Positions 1 through 9,252 of a stretch of DNA of 64,000 nucleotides are shown one piece after another. The number at the start of each line of letters is the position of its first letter. Within the stretch, counting starts at the first letter, position 1. Source of the stretch: Bacteroidota bacterium (GTDB lineage: Bacteria; Bacteroidota; Rhodothermia; Rhodothermales; UBA10348); the NCBI GenBank assembly GCA_029262835.1, contig JAJCYQ010000031.1, positions 1-64,000 of the forward strand, read 5' to 3'. A program made the translations under genes and the position numbers. The notes beneath the pieces are model-generated. The model saw nothing but the letters and a program-made list of their open reading frames with translations. It made no database searches and was not told the DNA's origin.

Positions 1-297
1 GGTGCTGGTTTTTTTTTTCTTCTTCGCTTTCTTCTCCGTGCGCTTTTGGTGGGGGGGGGGGGGGCCCCGGTCGCCCGCGCCCCCCCCCCGACCGTTCTCC
101 AGGAGGTACAAAGCTGCGGAGAGGCAGCAACACAGCAATGAACTGCATAACGCCTACTCCAAGATTATGCCAAAAAAAATAAATCATCCATGAAGCACCC
201 AAATTAGACGATTTATTCCGTACTGCACACAATCCGTCTCAAAATGATAAGCGAATTGATACGCATTGGCACCGGTAACCGGCTTTGCCAGAAGCGG
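1..297. other. Low-complexity window edge and intergenic stretch
   Basis: The first 90 bases consist of homopolymer blocks: T10 at 9-18, G14 at 51-64 and C10 at 80-89, with almost pure C/T or G sequence between them. This is unlike anything else in the window and looks like a contig-end or low-quality read artefact. Positions 100-297 are ordinary, moderately AT-rich sequence downstream of the symporter gene. A 63-codon open frame across 2-193 has no recognisable protein character. I see no gene here. Confidence 0.6.
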
Positions 298-1602
298 TTA
301 CGCTGCCGCTGACGGTATCGGACCCAACTGATTCTCGCTCGCGGCAACCATAGTCGCTACCGCCGCATCGCCCGTCACATTGGTAACCGTACGAAGCATA
401 TCCAGTATGCGGTCTACACCGAGGATGAGTGCAATCCCTGCGCTCGGCACGCCGACCGCCTCCAGGATGATAACAAGCATCACAATGCCGGCGCTCGGCA
501 CGGCCGCCGTACCAATCGATGCCAGGACAGCCGTGAAGACAATCGTAAGCTGGGCAGCCAGGTCAAGCCCCATCCCGAGCGTCTGTGCAATGAATACGGC
601 CGCGACGGCCTGATAGAGCCCCGTGCCGTCCATGTTGATTGTCGCGCCGAGCGGGAGTACGAACGAGGACACCTCTTCGGAAACCCCCAGCTCTTTTTCG
701 CATCGTTCCATCGTCACGGGCAGCGTCGCGCCACTCGACGACGTCGAAAACGCCACGAGCTGCGCCGGCCCAATAGCACGATAGAACTGTCCAAGCGTCC
801 TCGGCGTGAAAAACTTGACCATGCCCGAGTAGGTGAACAGCATGTGCAGCATCAGGCCCAGGATGACGGCAATCATGTAGTAGCCGAGCGCCGCCAGCAG
901 TTCCAGCACCTGCGCAATATTATCTCCCGCAATACTCGATATGGTATCGGCCAGGAGAGCGAACACCCCCACGGGCGCCGTGATCATGATGATCTCCACC
1001 AGCTTGATCACCAGATCGTTCAGGCTGCTGAAAAACGAAATAATGGGTTCGGCGCTCTCGCGCGGAATGAGCAGTAGCCCGATCCCTGCAAAAATGGCGA
1101 AAAACACGACCTGGAGCATGTTGCGGTTGCTACCTGCTGCACCCACGATATTCTCTGGCACCATGTCCACGATAGGCTGAAGCGGTCCCCGTTGCTTGGC
1201 TTCGTCGGCCAACAACGTCCGCGCCGAGGCATCGCCCGAATAGGTTGCCTCCAGCTTCTCGCGCATTTCAGGTGGAACGGTCTTGCCAGGCTGCATCACG
1301 TTCACAATCGTGAGCCCGATGACGAGTGCAATCACCGTCGTGCCCATATAGATGGCAATCGTCTTACCCCCGATCCGGCTCAGTTTCTTGAGATCCGAAA
1401 GCGACGTAACGCCGGTAATAAGGGACGCAAGAATAAGCGGCACGGCAATCAGCTTCAGCAGATTGATGAAGATGGTGCCGAACGGAGCAATCCACGCCGT
1501 TGTGAACGCCCCCCAGCCCATGACAGCCGAAACAACGCCAAAAATGAGGCCAAGAATCAGACCAATGATGATCTGCCAGTGCAGCTTTTTATACCAGGGC
1601 AT
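298..1602 (-). CDS. Dicarboxylate/amino acid:cation symporter (DAACS, GltP type)
   Basis: A 434-residue inner-membrane secondary transporter of the SLC1/DAACS family, expected to import C4-dicarboxylates or acidic amino acids with Na+ or H+. About eight hydrophobic segments are visible, starting with the typical KLHWQIIIGLILG opening. Family signatures include the serine-rich STSSSGATLP reentrant loop and the NMDGT motif, and the length fits the family. Substrate cannot be assigned from sequence. It is the last gene of a tight minus-strand run: only 9 bases separate it from the DUF92-like gene upstream. Confidence 0.93.
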   Translation of the reverse strand: MPWYKKLHWQIIIGLILGLIFGVVSAVMGWGAFTTAWIAPFGTIFINLLKLIAVPLILASLITGVTSLSDLKKLSRIGGKTIAIYMGTTVIALVIGLTIVNVMQPGKTVPPEMREKLEATYSGDASARTLLADEAKQRGPLQPIVDMVPENIVGAAGSNRNMLQVVFFAIFAGIGLLLIPRESAEPIISFFSSLNDLVIKLVEIIMITAPVGVFALLADTISSIAGDNIAQVLELLAALGYYMIAVILGLMLHMLFTYSGMVKFFTPRTLGQFYRAIGPAQLVAFSTSSSGATLPVTMERCEKELGVSEEVSSFVLPLGATINMDGTGLYQAVAAVFIAQTLGMGLDLAAQLTIVFTAVLASIGTAAVPSAGIVMLVIILEAVGVPSAGIALILGVDRILDMLRTVTNVTGDAAVATMVAASENQLGPIPSAAA

Positions 1603-1611
1603 GGGGAGATG

Positions 1612-2958
1612 TCAGATAGTGATGAAATGGACGGGAATCGCCCCCAAGAACGCGCCGAAAAACGTACAAATCAAGTTCTGCGTCGTAATCGTCATCAATC
1701 CCTCCCGGTGCCGCGCCAGGGCCTGTATTGACAGGGCCGCCATCGCGCCACCCAGCACGAGCCAAACCATGGCGCCCGGGTGCGCCGAGCCCGGCATGAC
1801 CCACCATCCGGACGCGGCCACCACAGCCGCCACGAGTATCTGTTGCCAGAGCGTCCCCCGGGTAGATGCCGCCGCTGCAGCCGACGAAGCCACGAGCGCT
1901 GCACTGAAAAAGAGTACGCCCGGTGTATTGGACGCCCCGGAGAAGGCTACGCCGAGAGCCGCCAGCCACGAAGCAACGTGGAAGGACAGCAATTCGCCCG
2001 ACGTGCGACCTCGGGCAAGTACAGCCGCCAGAAGGACCGGCAACAACATCGGCCAGCCCCCTATCCACCATACAAAGGTCGTCAGCAGGCCCGCTGTCGT
2101 TGCGCCCCGGCGGGTTACCTTGTCGTAGCGAATTCCCATCCACGCCACGATCGATCCGAGCAGGGCGGCCAACAGCAAACCAGTAAAGCTGTCCGGGAAA
2201 ATGGCGAAAAGAAGCGCGGCCGCCGCCGTCACTACGGCCACCGAGAAATCGTCCCAGCGCCCGGCCACAACCCGTTCCGCGGACGTGGCGGCGGCCGCTA
2301 CAACAATGACGCCAGCCCACGCCATGGATCCGTCCAGCGTTCCAAGGCCATGGCGCATGGCAATCGCGCCGTTGAGCGTCAGCAGTAGAATCGACGCCAC
2401 CAGAAAAAACCCGATGCTACCGGCCGTAGACTTCTCGGACGCGCCCCGATGCCGGCCCACCAGGGTAGCCATCGGATCGGCCACGGCCACGAGCAGAAAC
2501 GCGGCCTGGATGGCATACATGCCCGCGCCATCTGGAATTCCAACGGCCCGGCGAAGCAGGAACGTCTCGACGGCCGACTCTACAGACCTGGCGCCGGGTA
2601 TCCAGCCGCCATCACCGGTGAATTCCCAACAGAACGGCAGCAACAGCAGCAACGCCAGCGACCCCGGCACGGCTCCCGTCAGCCATGTCCAGTCTCTCGG
2701 CGCAGCGGGTCTGGCCATCCAGACGAGTGAAAAAAGCAGCACGGCAGACGAGACAGCATAGAGCATCCCGGCCCGCGGAACCACGTGTACGGCCAGCACC
2801 ACGGAAAGCGAGGCACCCACCTGTACCCACTGCCGCATTGTTTCGGCGCTCAAAAAACCCCTCGTCCAAAGAAGTCTCCATCCGGCGACCCAGCATACTA
2901 CGCCCACGAGTAGCAGGAAGCTGGCAATGACCGGTCCCGAAGATAGCATGTGCGTCAC
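1612..2958 (-). CDS. Membrane protein: prenol/dolichol-kinase-like half fused to a DUF92-like half
   Basis: A 448-residue, very hydrophobic protein with a dozen or more predicted membrane segments. Around residues 155-190 it carries VADPMATLVGR followed by KSTAGS, the CTP-binding pattern of the SEC59/VTE5 dolichol/phytol kinase family. The C-terminal half resembles DUF92/TIGR00297 (VTE6-like) in hydrophobic layout and ending, but the DTxASExG motif of that family is not recognisable, so this half may be degenerate. A role in prenyl alcohol or polyprenol phosphorylation is inference. The GTG start at 2958 overlaps the stop of the TlpA gene (GTGA), which implies translational coupling. Confidence 0.65.
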   Translation of the reverse strand: MTHMLSSGPVIASFLLLVGVVCWVAGWRLLWTRGFLSAETMRQWVQVGASLSVVLAVHVVPRAGMLYAVSSAVLLFSLVWMARPAAPRDWTWLTGAVPGSLALLLLLPFCWEFTGDGGWIPGARSVESAVETFLLRRAVGIPDGAGMYAIQAAFLLVAVADPMATLVGRHRGASEKSTAGSIGFFLVASILLLTLNGAIAMRHGLGTLDGSMAWAGVIVVAAAATSAERVVAGRWDDFSVAVVTAAAALLFAIFPDSFTGLLLAALLGSIVAWMGIRYDKVTRRGATTAGLLTTFVWWIGGWPMLLPVLLAAVLARGRTSGELLSFHVASWLAALGVAFSGASNTPGVLFFSAALVASSAAAAASTRGTLWQQILVAAVVAASGWWVMPGSAHPGAMVWLVLGGAMAALSIQALARHREGLMTITTQNLICTFFGAFLGAIPVHFITI

Positions 2959-3623
2959 AGATACGGAACAACGGCCTTCTCAAAGAAGCCATAGTTCCGA
3001 TTTCCGAGAAGGTAGCGGCGTACTACGCCGTCGCGGTCTATGATGTAAGACGTTGGACGCACGTCAAACGCTCCGGTGAACGGCGTCGGAAGATCAACTC
3101 CAAAGGGCATGTAGGCCGCGTCCACGTCAAGGGGCACGCGCTCTCTGAATGCCGTCAGTTCGGCTGGCTCCTCATCCGATATGGCCACCACCCGAAGTCC
3201 CTGCTCCCCATACGTCTCCTGGAGCCGGTTCAGCGCCGGCAGTTCCTCGAGGCAGGGTGCGCACCATGTCGCCCAGAAATTGACCACGACAACCTGGCCG
3301 CGGTACGACGCGACGTCGCGCATCTGGCCAGAATCCAGGAGTTGGAACTGGAAGTTGCCCGCAGGCACCTCAAGGGACATATCCTGGAACGCCGAAGCCG
3401 TTGCCGCGACTTCGCGCCGGAGTTCATCGCTTGCTACCTGTTGCCTGGAGAGTACCAGGAGCGCAACGGCAAACACCATGAGCAGCACCGACAGCACGGT
3501 CCCGAGCCATTCCATGCTGTCGCGTGGCCAGCGGGCCTCATTGTCACGGAAGAGCAGGTACAGGAACCCCGCCCCCACAACGATCATGACCAGCCCCATG
3601 GCGAAAATCAGGGTGCTGTTCAT
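2955..3623 (-). CDS. Membrane-anchored TlpA/ResA-type thioredoxin-like protein
   Basis: A 222-residue protein with two N-terminal hydrophobic segments (about residues 3-23 and 40-58) and then a periplasm-facing thioredoxin fold. The VVNFWATWCAPC motif supplies a redox cysteine pair at Cys121 and Cys124, and a cis-proline region (RPTSYIID) follows. TlpA-family proteins reduce or isomerise disulfides in exported proteins or in cytochrome c maturation. The gene lies 9 bases after porV and overlaps the next gene by 4, so it may serve exported substrates or a membrane partner; this is inference. Confidence 0.88.
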   Translation of the reverse strand: MNSTLIFAMGLVMIVVGAGFLYLLFRDNEARWPRDSMEWLGTVLSVLLMVFAVALLVLSRQQVASDELRREVAATASAFQDMSLEVPAGNFQFQLLDSGQMRDVASYRGQVVVVNFWATWCAPCLEELPALNRLQETYGEQGLRVVAISDEEPAELTAFRERVPLDVDAAYMPFGVDLPTPFTGAFDVRPTSYIIDRDGVVRRYLLGNRNYGFFEKAVVPYL

Positions 3624-3632
3624 GCGCAGGTA

Positions 3633-4784
3633 CTATTTTTTGAAGTCCACCAGGAGCGAAAACCGCATGGTGTTGGACAGTGGGGAGTCCTCTTCAAGCG
3701 CATAGATGTAGGAGAAATCGACACCGATGATGTTAACGCGGACACCAGCACCCAGCGTAAGGAACTTCCGGTTGCCATTGTTCGGGTTCTCGTAGAAATA
3801 CCCGGAACGCAGGGCGAACTGACTGTTGTACCAGTATTCAATGCCGGTTCCAATGGTCATCTGGTCCAGCACGGACAAGGTCTCAAACTCCGCCTCGTCC
3901 TCAGACAGTGAGTTGGTCTGAACCTTGACCGACTTCCACGAAGAGAAAATAGCCTCGTAGAACGGGTCAGCCTCCCGGTCAGCACCTTCACCCGAGAAGG
4001 ACACCATGTCCTTGTTGAAGTCCGTAACGAGCGTCAACGAGTTGAACTCGTCAAAATCGACCTTGAAGGCATACCCGAGCCGGAGGTTCGTCGGAATGGG
4101 ATCGGCCTGGGCATTGTCCGAATAGCTGATTTTAGACCCCATGTTGGCCAGGTTGAAACCAAGCGACAGCGTGCCCTTCGCCTCGCCACCGAGGCCAAAC
4201 TGGCCGCTGCGATACAGACCGGCCACGTCGAACGCCGTCGCCACACCGGCTTTCGTCTGCTCCGCACCAATGGTCTGACCGGGTGCCAGGTTTGAGTAGA
4301 TGAACCGCAGGCTCGTACCAATGCCGAAGCGCTCTGTGACCTTGACGCCATAGGAAAGCCCCGTGGCCAGGTCATAGGACCGGAACGTTCCCGTAGGATT
4401 GTTCTGGTCGTCACGCCCGTCGTGTTCACCAAGAAACAGGTACGTCAGGTGCCCACCGAACGTACCAATACCCGGTACGTGGTGCTTCGCCGTGAGGTAC
4501 TCGTAAAAGAGCCCTGCATTGAACTCCGGCAGCCAGTTCGAGTGCGTGATTGCGGCTTCGGTGCCCGTCTGGAAGGCCAGTCCGGCCGGATTCCAGAAAA
4601 TGGCACTGGCATTGTCGGCGAGTGCGACACCCGCGTTACCCATGCCAGCCGCACGGCTGTCCGGCTCGATTTTCAAAAATACAACAGCGGATGTACCCGC
4701 CTGGCCTTGCGCCGACGACGGCATCATGGCGACTGCCACCAGGACAGCACATGCGATCACAATCCGGTTGAACCCCGTTTTCAT
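3633..4784 (-). CDS. porV: Type IX secretion system outer-membrane protein PorV (PorV/PorQ family)
   Basis: A 383-residue outer-membrane beta-barrel protein with a cleavable signal peptide (cleavage probably after SSAQGQA, about residue 28). The stretch FLKIEPDSRAAGMGNAGVA followed by NASAIFWNPAGLA is the hallmark N-terminus of PorV/PorQ (FadL-like, UPF0164). In T9SS, PorV shuttles cargo from the translocon to the sortase PorU. The gene directly follows porU, an arrangement common in Bacteroidota. The protein ends in SLLVDFKK, a plausible last strand. PorQ is the main alternative, but linkage to porU favours PorV. Confidence 0.9.
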   Translation of the reverse strand: MKTGFNRIVIACAVLVAVAMMPSSAQGQAGTSAVVFLKIEPDSRAAGMGNAGVALADNASAIFWNPAGLAFQTGTEAAITHSNWLPEFNAGLFYEYLTAKHHVPGIGTFGGHLTYLFLGEHDGRDDQNNPTGTFRSYDLATGLSYGVKVTERFGIGTSLRFIYSNLAPGQTIGAEQTKAGVATAFDVAGLYRSGQFGLGGEAKGTLSLGFNLANMGSKISYSDNAQADPIPTNLRLGYAFKVDFDEFNSLTLVTDFNKDMVSFSGEGADREADPFYEAIFSSWKSVKVQTNSLSEDEAEFETLSVLDQMTIGTGIEYWYNSQFALRSGYFYENPNNGNRKFLTLGAGVRVNIIGVDFSYIYALEEDSPLSNTMRFSLLVDFKK

Positions 4785-4868
4785 ACCCTTACCAGGTTTG
4801 TTTTGCGTATTGAAATGTCTTCGAGAGCCGCCAAGCAGCCCGTTTGTAACGCTTCGTTCAATAAGGAT

Positions 4869-7800
4869 CTACCGTATTATGGCCAGTTTTTCTATATGGT
4901 CGCTCGCCTGTCGCGAGCCGTCCGGGGCGTCAGTTTCAATACGCACCCTGTAGAGGTATACACCCGTTGCGGGTCTGCCGAGATCGTCGTCCCGGCCATC
5001 CCACACGACCTGTACCGGACCGGAGCCCAGTATGCCTTCGGGTAACGCCTCTTCCGTGGGTATGGTTCGGATAACCTGTCCGTTGAGTGTGAAGATACGA
5101 ATCTCCACTCGAGCAGGTGTGCCAGCAGGTTGGTTATGCTCAAACACGAATCGGGTTTCCCGATTCATGGGGTTGGGATAGTTATACACATTACGTACGT
5201 CGAGTACCTCATCGTTTGCGATTTCAAACGAAATTTCGGCCGTCGACGAATTGTTCAGTACGTCCCACACGCGGACCCGCGCCGTATGCAGCCCCGGCTC
5301 CAGGTCCGTCAGTGGCCACTCGACCTCCCCGCTCTGGAACGAATTCTCGTCCGCCACGAAGGCAGAGGCCAGATCGACCGCCGCATCGTCGTTTTCATCC
5401 ACGACGAGCAACATTTCGTGACCCACCCCGGCACCCACCGTGTTGATACCGCTTTCGTCAAAGAGTCGGACGAGCAGGGTTGGATCCTGCCCCGTCGTGC
5501 CCCCATCCACAAACGTGGAGTCGTTAAGGAACAGGTCTACACGGGGGCCCTGCGTATCGTTCGGTGGATTGTCCGACGTTCCTCCGACAATGAACGACTC
5601 GGTGAACCCAAGGGCGTGGCCTTCACTGTCGAACGCGTAGACGGAAATGCGCCCCGGTTCATTGGAATAGCTGATATCCTTGGGCACCACGAACTCGGCC
5701 TCGAACGCGCCGCCTACAGCCTGCACATTCCCACGCCAGATCACATCTTCCCGCTGATTGTAGAAGGGCGTCGGCATATTGCGCTGCACCTCGACCGGAA
5801 CGCGGCGAAGGGCGTCGAACACGGTGATCTGCACGCGGCCATTGAAATCGGTAATGAATGCGCCGTCCGCACGCTGCAGGCGCCCCCGGATCCGCACGCG
5901 GTCCAGCGCCTTGAGCTGCCCGTCGGATGCCGACAGATCCGTGTCCCCCAACTGCTCTACAACAGCCTTGTTCGTGGGAAGCCCAACGCGCAACGTCGGG
6001 TCGCCCAGCAGATTGAACTTCCGGCTGTTGCCCTGGAATCCCACCGATGTATTCTTCGTCTCCCGAAGTACATCGCCCAGTCGTTTTGGACGCCCGGCTT
6101 CGTCCTTCGTGAAGAGCGAAATGTTGAGCGCCCGGTTCAATCCGGCATTGAGTGTGGTGTTGGACCCCGACGTATAGACCAGTCGCACGGTCGTGAGCAG
6201 CGCCACGGCGCCGCCGTTCGGGTTCGTCAGCAGCACCTCCGCCCCACTCTGCGTATCCTCCAGGTCCCACCACCCGAACGAGCACGTCGCCGTCAGGAAA
6301 ATCGTAAGCCGGTCCCCGTTGGTCAGCGCGGCAGCGTCTTCCTTCGTGAACATCTCTTCCTGCGCCAGCCCCTCGGGTCCGCCATGGCCAGAGTAGTTGT
6401 AAATGAGCCCGCCCCGGTTCATGGATGCCAGGATCTCGCGCCGCGCTTCGGGAATCTTGAATCCGTTGAGGAAAACGCGGTCAAAGCTCTCCCCATAGAT
6501 CTTGTCCATGTTGATTTCGGGGTACAGCCCGCCGCGGATGAGTTCAGCCACCTGATCCACGTTCGCCATGTGCAGATCCAGATCATTCTGAATACCCGCC
6601 AGTCCTGTCGGCCCGTCGTCGGCGATGGCGGTATACACATTCCGCCACGGCCCGAACGTCGCCGGATCCTCGTACGTCTCGATCTTGTCCACCATCAACT
6701 CGGCCTCAGCGGCCGTCTGAACTGGAAAGCGCCCTATTCCCAGGTCGAGCCGCTCGAAGGTCGTGCCCGTGAACCCCGTGTATTCCCAAATGCCCTCGTT
6801 GTCGTCGAGCAACCCGAAATAATCGTCGGACGTATACGATCCATCCGTGAAAATCGTGTTTTCCGTCTCATACGGTGGGATATGGTTCGCGAGCGCCCCC
6901 TGGAAGCCCGACAACCCCCGATAGTCGTAATGTCCGTCGCCGAGCAGCAGCGCATAGCGAAGCCGCTGGGCATCGGTCGGCGCCTGGTCATACACAAATT
7001 TGAACAGGTCCCGCATGGCCCGCATGTCTGCGACGCCCCCTGAGAATTCGTTGTACGTTTCTTCGATAGATACGACGGCCACTGACAGCCCCTGGCTGCG
7101 ACGCCGGTCGGCCAGCCTGTTGGCGGCGCTCCGGAACGGCTCGGCGGTGACAATAATGAACTCGGGCAGTCCTATCGTGCCGCGAATATTCTGGTTGGGA
7201 ACGGGCGCGGCGTCCGATGCGCCGAGCGGCGTGGCCGAGCCCGGCACGAACGCCACGAGGCGCCGCGGTCCACCCGCCATATCGGCGGCGCGCACCTGCA
7301 CGCGCCACGCGCCTCCGGCCTGCCGGACTTCGAGCGCCCGTGTCGCCTGCCCACCGGTTACATCGAGCACGACAGGCTGCTGGGAAAAGCCATCGAGCAC
7401 ATACTCATGGTCGCCCGCCGCACCGGCGCGCGTAAAGAACAGCAACCGGTCGTTTTCTGCCGTAAGGCGCCGCTCGTAGAACACGCGGATCCAGTCGAGC
7501 GCCGCCTCCGGCTCGTTCGTCTGCGGAAGCAGCCGCATGGTCAGGTTCAGCGGTTCGCCGGCCGCCATGGACCGGGTAAACTCGAGCTCCGTATGCACGG
7601 CTGACGGGTTCTCGGCGCCCGGCCGCGTAATGCCTGGTGCCGTGCGCTGGCCAAGTACCACACCGTCGGACTCGAACGCCACCGTAGCTGCCGGATTTGA
7701 GCTGACAGCCGTCAGCGCCTGGATCCGTATGCTACCCGCCACAAGACCCGGAAGCACCTCATTCGTCAGGAAGCGGCGCTCGCTGCCCGAACGAATGGGG

Positions 7801-8876
7801 TTCGACACCCAGTCCTGCCCCGATCCGTGCTCGCGCGACCAGTTGAATTCCTCCACATCACGCGCGAAAAACCCGTCCACGGTTTCGAACGGTGTCGCCG
7901 CCACATCCGGAAACGGCTCGGTTGTGGTGAGCGGCCCAGGCACAGGAGCAATCTTTATGAAGTACACATTGTCGTTCGAGAACGGGTGCACGAAGTGATC
8001 GAATTCGAGCGAATCCCGGTTGTAGAACCAGCCCCTCGGCGCGTCGGCAAAGAAAACGACCGCATCCGATGCGTCAAAGCGGCCATCGCCAGCTCCCGTG
8101 CGGATGGCGGCCTGCTCCAGCAGGTCCACGGGCCGCGGCGCGCTGTTGAGCGCCGGAAGAGGCCGCCCGCCATTGCCAAGAATGCGGACCTGGGCCGGAT
8201 CTATCACATTGGGATCCAGGCCGAGCGCGGACAGCGTATTGCGATCCACGCGGAGCACTCCCTCTTCCTGCACGCGCACCTTGAAGAGCGCACCATCGGC
8301 CAGCTTACTGTCCACGACGACGCGCGAAGAACGCGCGGCAACGGCCGATCCCGGCATGGCGCCGGATACTTCGGGGCGCGTCACATCCACGCGTATTCGC
8401 CTGACCCGCTCCAGGACGCCGCGTTGCCTGTTGAGGCGCACAAGTCCCACCACGACGTCGGCTACCGGACGCTTGCGGTACATGCCAAGGCCCACCAGGT
8501 CCACTTCCGGAGCCGAGTAGCCGGGCGCGGCCGGATCTGGCTCCAGCACCTGCACTTCGTCGTACTGACGGCTCAAGACGCGCACCGAGGGCGCCTCGAG
8601 CAGCGGCAAATCGACCGTATGGGACGCCGTCGCAAGGCCTGCCGCGAATACGTCCAGTTCAGCCGGAGACCACGCTGAAATGCCCGACGAATCGACGGCC
8701 ATTACGAGCGAACGCGGCCAGTCCACACTGAATTCGAGGACGAGCCGCGAGCCATCGTCCTCAATGACCGTGGATTTGAGCTCCTGGGCCATGAGCGACG
8801 TGGCCGGAAGCAGAAGTACAGGAAGCAAGCCCGTCAGAATCGAAAAAGCACGCACAAAACGGCCCATGGGTCGCAT
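4869..8876 (-). CDS. porU: Type IX secretion system sortase PorU (C25 gingipain-type)
   Basis: A 1335-residue exported protein with an N-terminal signal peptide and a peptidase C25 domain in the middle. The catalytic pair is visible as His831 in YSGHGGP and Cys865 in LTATCSFGWW. The C-terminus (from about 1235) has the YNYPNPMNRET motif and an FlgD-like/CTD sandwich. PorU removes the C-terminal signals of T9SS cargo at the outer membrane and attaches them to A-LPS. The length is in the family's range of about 1100-1300 or slightly above. It is followed by porV after 84 bases. The intact catalytic residues suggest a working sortase. Confidence 0.93.
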   Translation of the reverse strand: MRPMGRFVRAFSILTGLLPVLLLPATSLMAQELKSTVIEDDGSRLVLEFSVDWPRSLVMAVDSSGISAWSPAELDVFAAGLATASHTVDLPLLEAPSVRVLSRQYDEVQVLEPDPAAPGYSAPEVDLVGLGMYRKRPVADVVVGLVRLNRQRGVLERVRRIRVDVTRPEVSGAMPGSAVAARSSRVVVDSKLADGALFKVRVQEEGVLRVDRNTLSALGLDPNVIDPAQVRILGNGGRPLPALNSAPRPVDLLEQAAIRTGAGDGRFDASDAVVFFADAPRGWFYNRDSLEFDHFVHPFSNDNVYFIKIAPVPGPLTTTEPFPDVAATPFETVDGFFARDVEEFNWSREHGSGQDWVSNPIRSGSERRFLTNEVLPGLVAGSIRIQALTAVSSNPAATVAFESDGVVLGQRTAPGITRPGAENPSAVHTELEFTRSMAAGEPLNLTMRLLPQTNEPEAALDWIRVFYERRLTAENDRLLFFTRAGAAGDHEYVLDGFSQQPVVLDVTGGQATRALEVRQAGGAWRVQVRAADMAGGPRRLVAFVPGSATPLGASDAAPVPNQNIRGTIGLPEFIIVTAEPFRSAANRLADRRRSQGLSVAVVSIEETYNEFSGGVADMRAMRDLFKFVYDQAPTDAQRLRYALLLGDGHYDYRGLSGFQGALANHIPPYETENTIFTDGSYTSDDYFGLLDDNEGIWEYTGFTGTTFERLDLGIGRFPVQTAAEAELMVDKIETYEDPATFGPWRNVYTAIADDGPTGLAGIQNDLDLHMANVDQVAELIRGGLYPEINMDKIYGESFDRVFLNGFKIPEARREILASMNRGGLIYNYSGHGGPEGLAQEEMFTKEDAAALTNGDRLTIFLTATCSFGWWDLEDTQSGAEVLLTNPNGGAVALLTTVRLVYTSGSNTTLNAGLNRALNISLFTKDEAGRPKRLGDVLRETKNTSVGFQGNSRKFNLLGDPTLRVGLPTNKAVVEQLGDTDLSASDGQLKALDRVRIRGRLQRADGAFITDFNGRVQITVFDALRRVPVEVQRNMPTPFYNQREDVIWRGNVQAVGGAFEAEFVVPKDISYSNEPGRISVYAFDSEGHALGFTESFIVGGTSDNPPNDTQGPRVDLFLNDSTFVDGGTTGQDPTLLVRLFDESGINTVGAGVGHEMLLVVDENDDAAVDLASAFVADENSFQSGEVEWPLTDLEPGLHTARVRVWDVLNNSSTAEISFEIANDEVLDVRNVYNYPNPMNRETRFVFEHNQPAGTPARVEIRIFTLNGQVIRTIPTEEALPEGILGSGPVQVVWDGRDDDLGRPATGVYLYRVRIETDAPDGSRQASDHIEKLAIIR

Positions 8877-8944
8877 GTTGAAAGTGTATAAAGTGCCGTA
8901 ACGCTTCGTGTCGATAGACTGTTGCTTGTTTCAGAGGGTAAAAA

Positions 8945-9217
8945 TCAATCCACTTTCGATTCCAGTTCGGAAAGCAGGCCGCGAACCACGAGCAGGCGGT
9001 CAATCGAGTCGCCAAGTCCGTTGACGGCCTCGAGCATGTCGGTGAGCGGTTCGCTCAGTTCGTCTTCCATGCCGAGGGCCGCGACCAGTTCCTGCAGCAG
9101 CTCTACATTGCCCGAGAGCACCGACAGCGGATTGTTCACGTCGTGGTGAATGCGCGAGAGCAGGCCGCGCACTTCGGCAATGGCCTGTTTGAGCTCGGAT
9201 GACGTCTGTACATTCAT
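8945..9217 (-). CDS. Orphan histidine-phosphotransfer (HisKA/DHp-like) domain protein
   Basis: A 90-residue, almost wholly helical protein with no membrane segment. Residues 24-42 read HHDVNNPLSVLSGNVELLQ, matching the H-box of histidine kinase dimerisation domains, with His25 as the predicted phospho-acceptor. A second helix (about 50-85) would complete a DHp hairpin. There is no ATP-binding domain (no N, G1 or G2 box) here or in the next frames. The gene sits 35 bases after a membrane sensor gene, so the two probably form one system. A phosphotransferase or docking role is inference. Confidence 0.7.
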   Translation of the reverse strand: MNVQTSSELKQAIAEVRGLLSRIHHDVNNPLSVLSGNVELLQELVAALGMEDELSEPLTDMLEAVNGLGDSIDRLLVVRGLLSELESKVD

Positions 9218-9252
9218 GGTGTACCTGCTTTCATGGCGACGTTAAATCGCTG

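Noticed and set aside
2-193. 63-codon open frame at the window edge
   Set aside because: It runs through homopolymers and translates to low-complexity Phe/Gly/Pro sequence; probably an artefact.
5130-7043. 637-codon frame opposite porU
   Set aside because: It is a mirror frame of a clear C25 sortase gene, Arg/His/Pro-rich and without any recognisable domain; long antisense frames are expected at this GC content.
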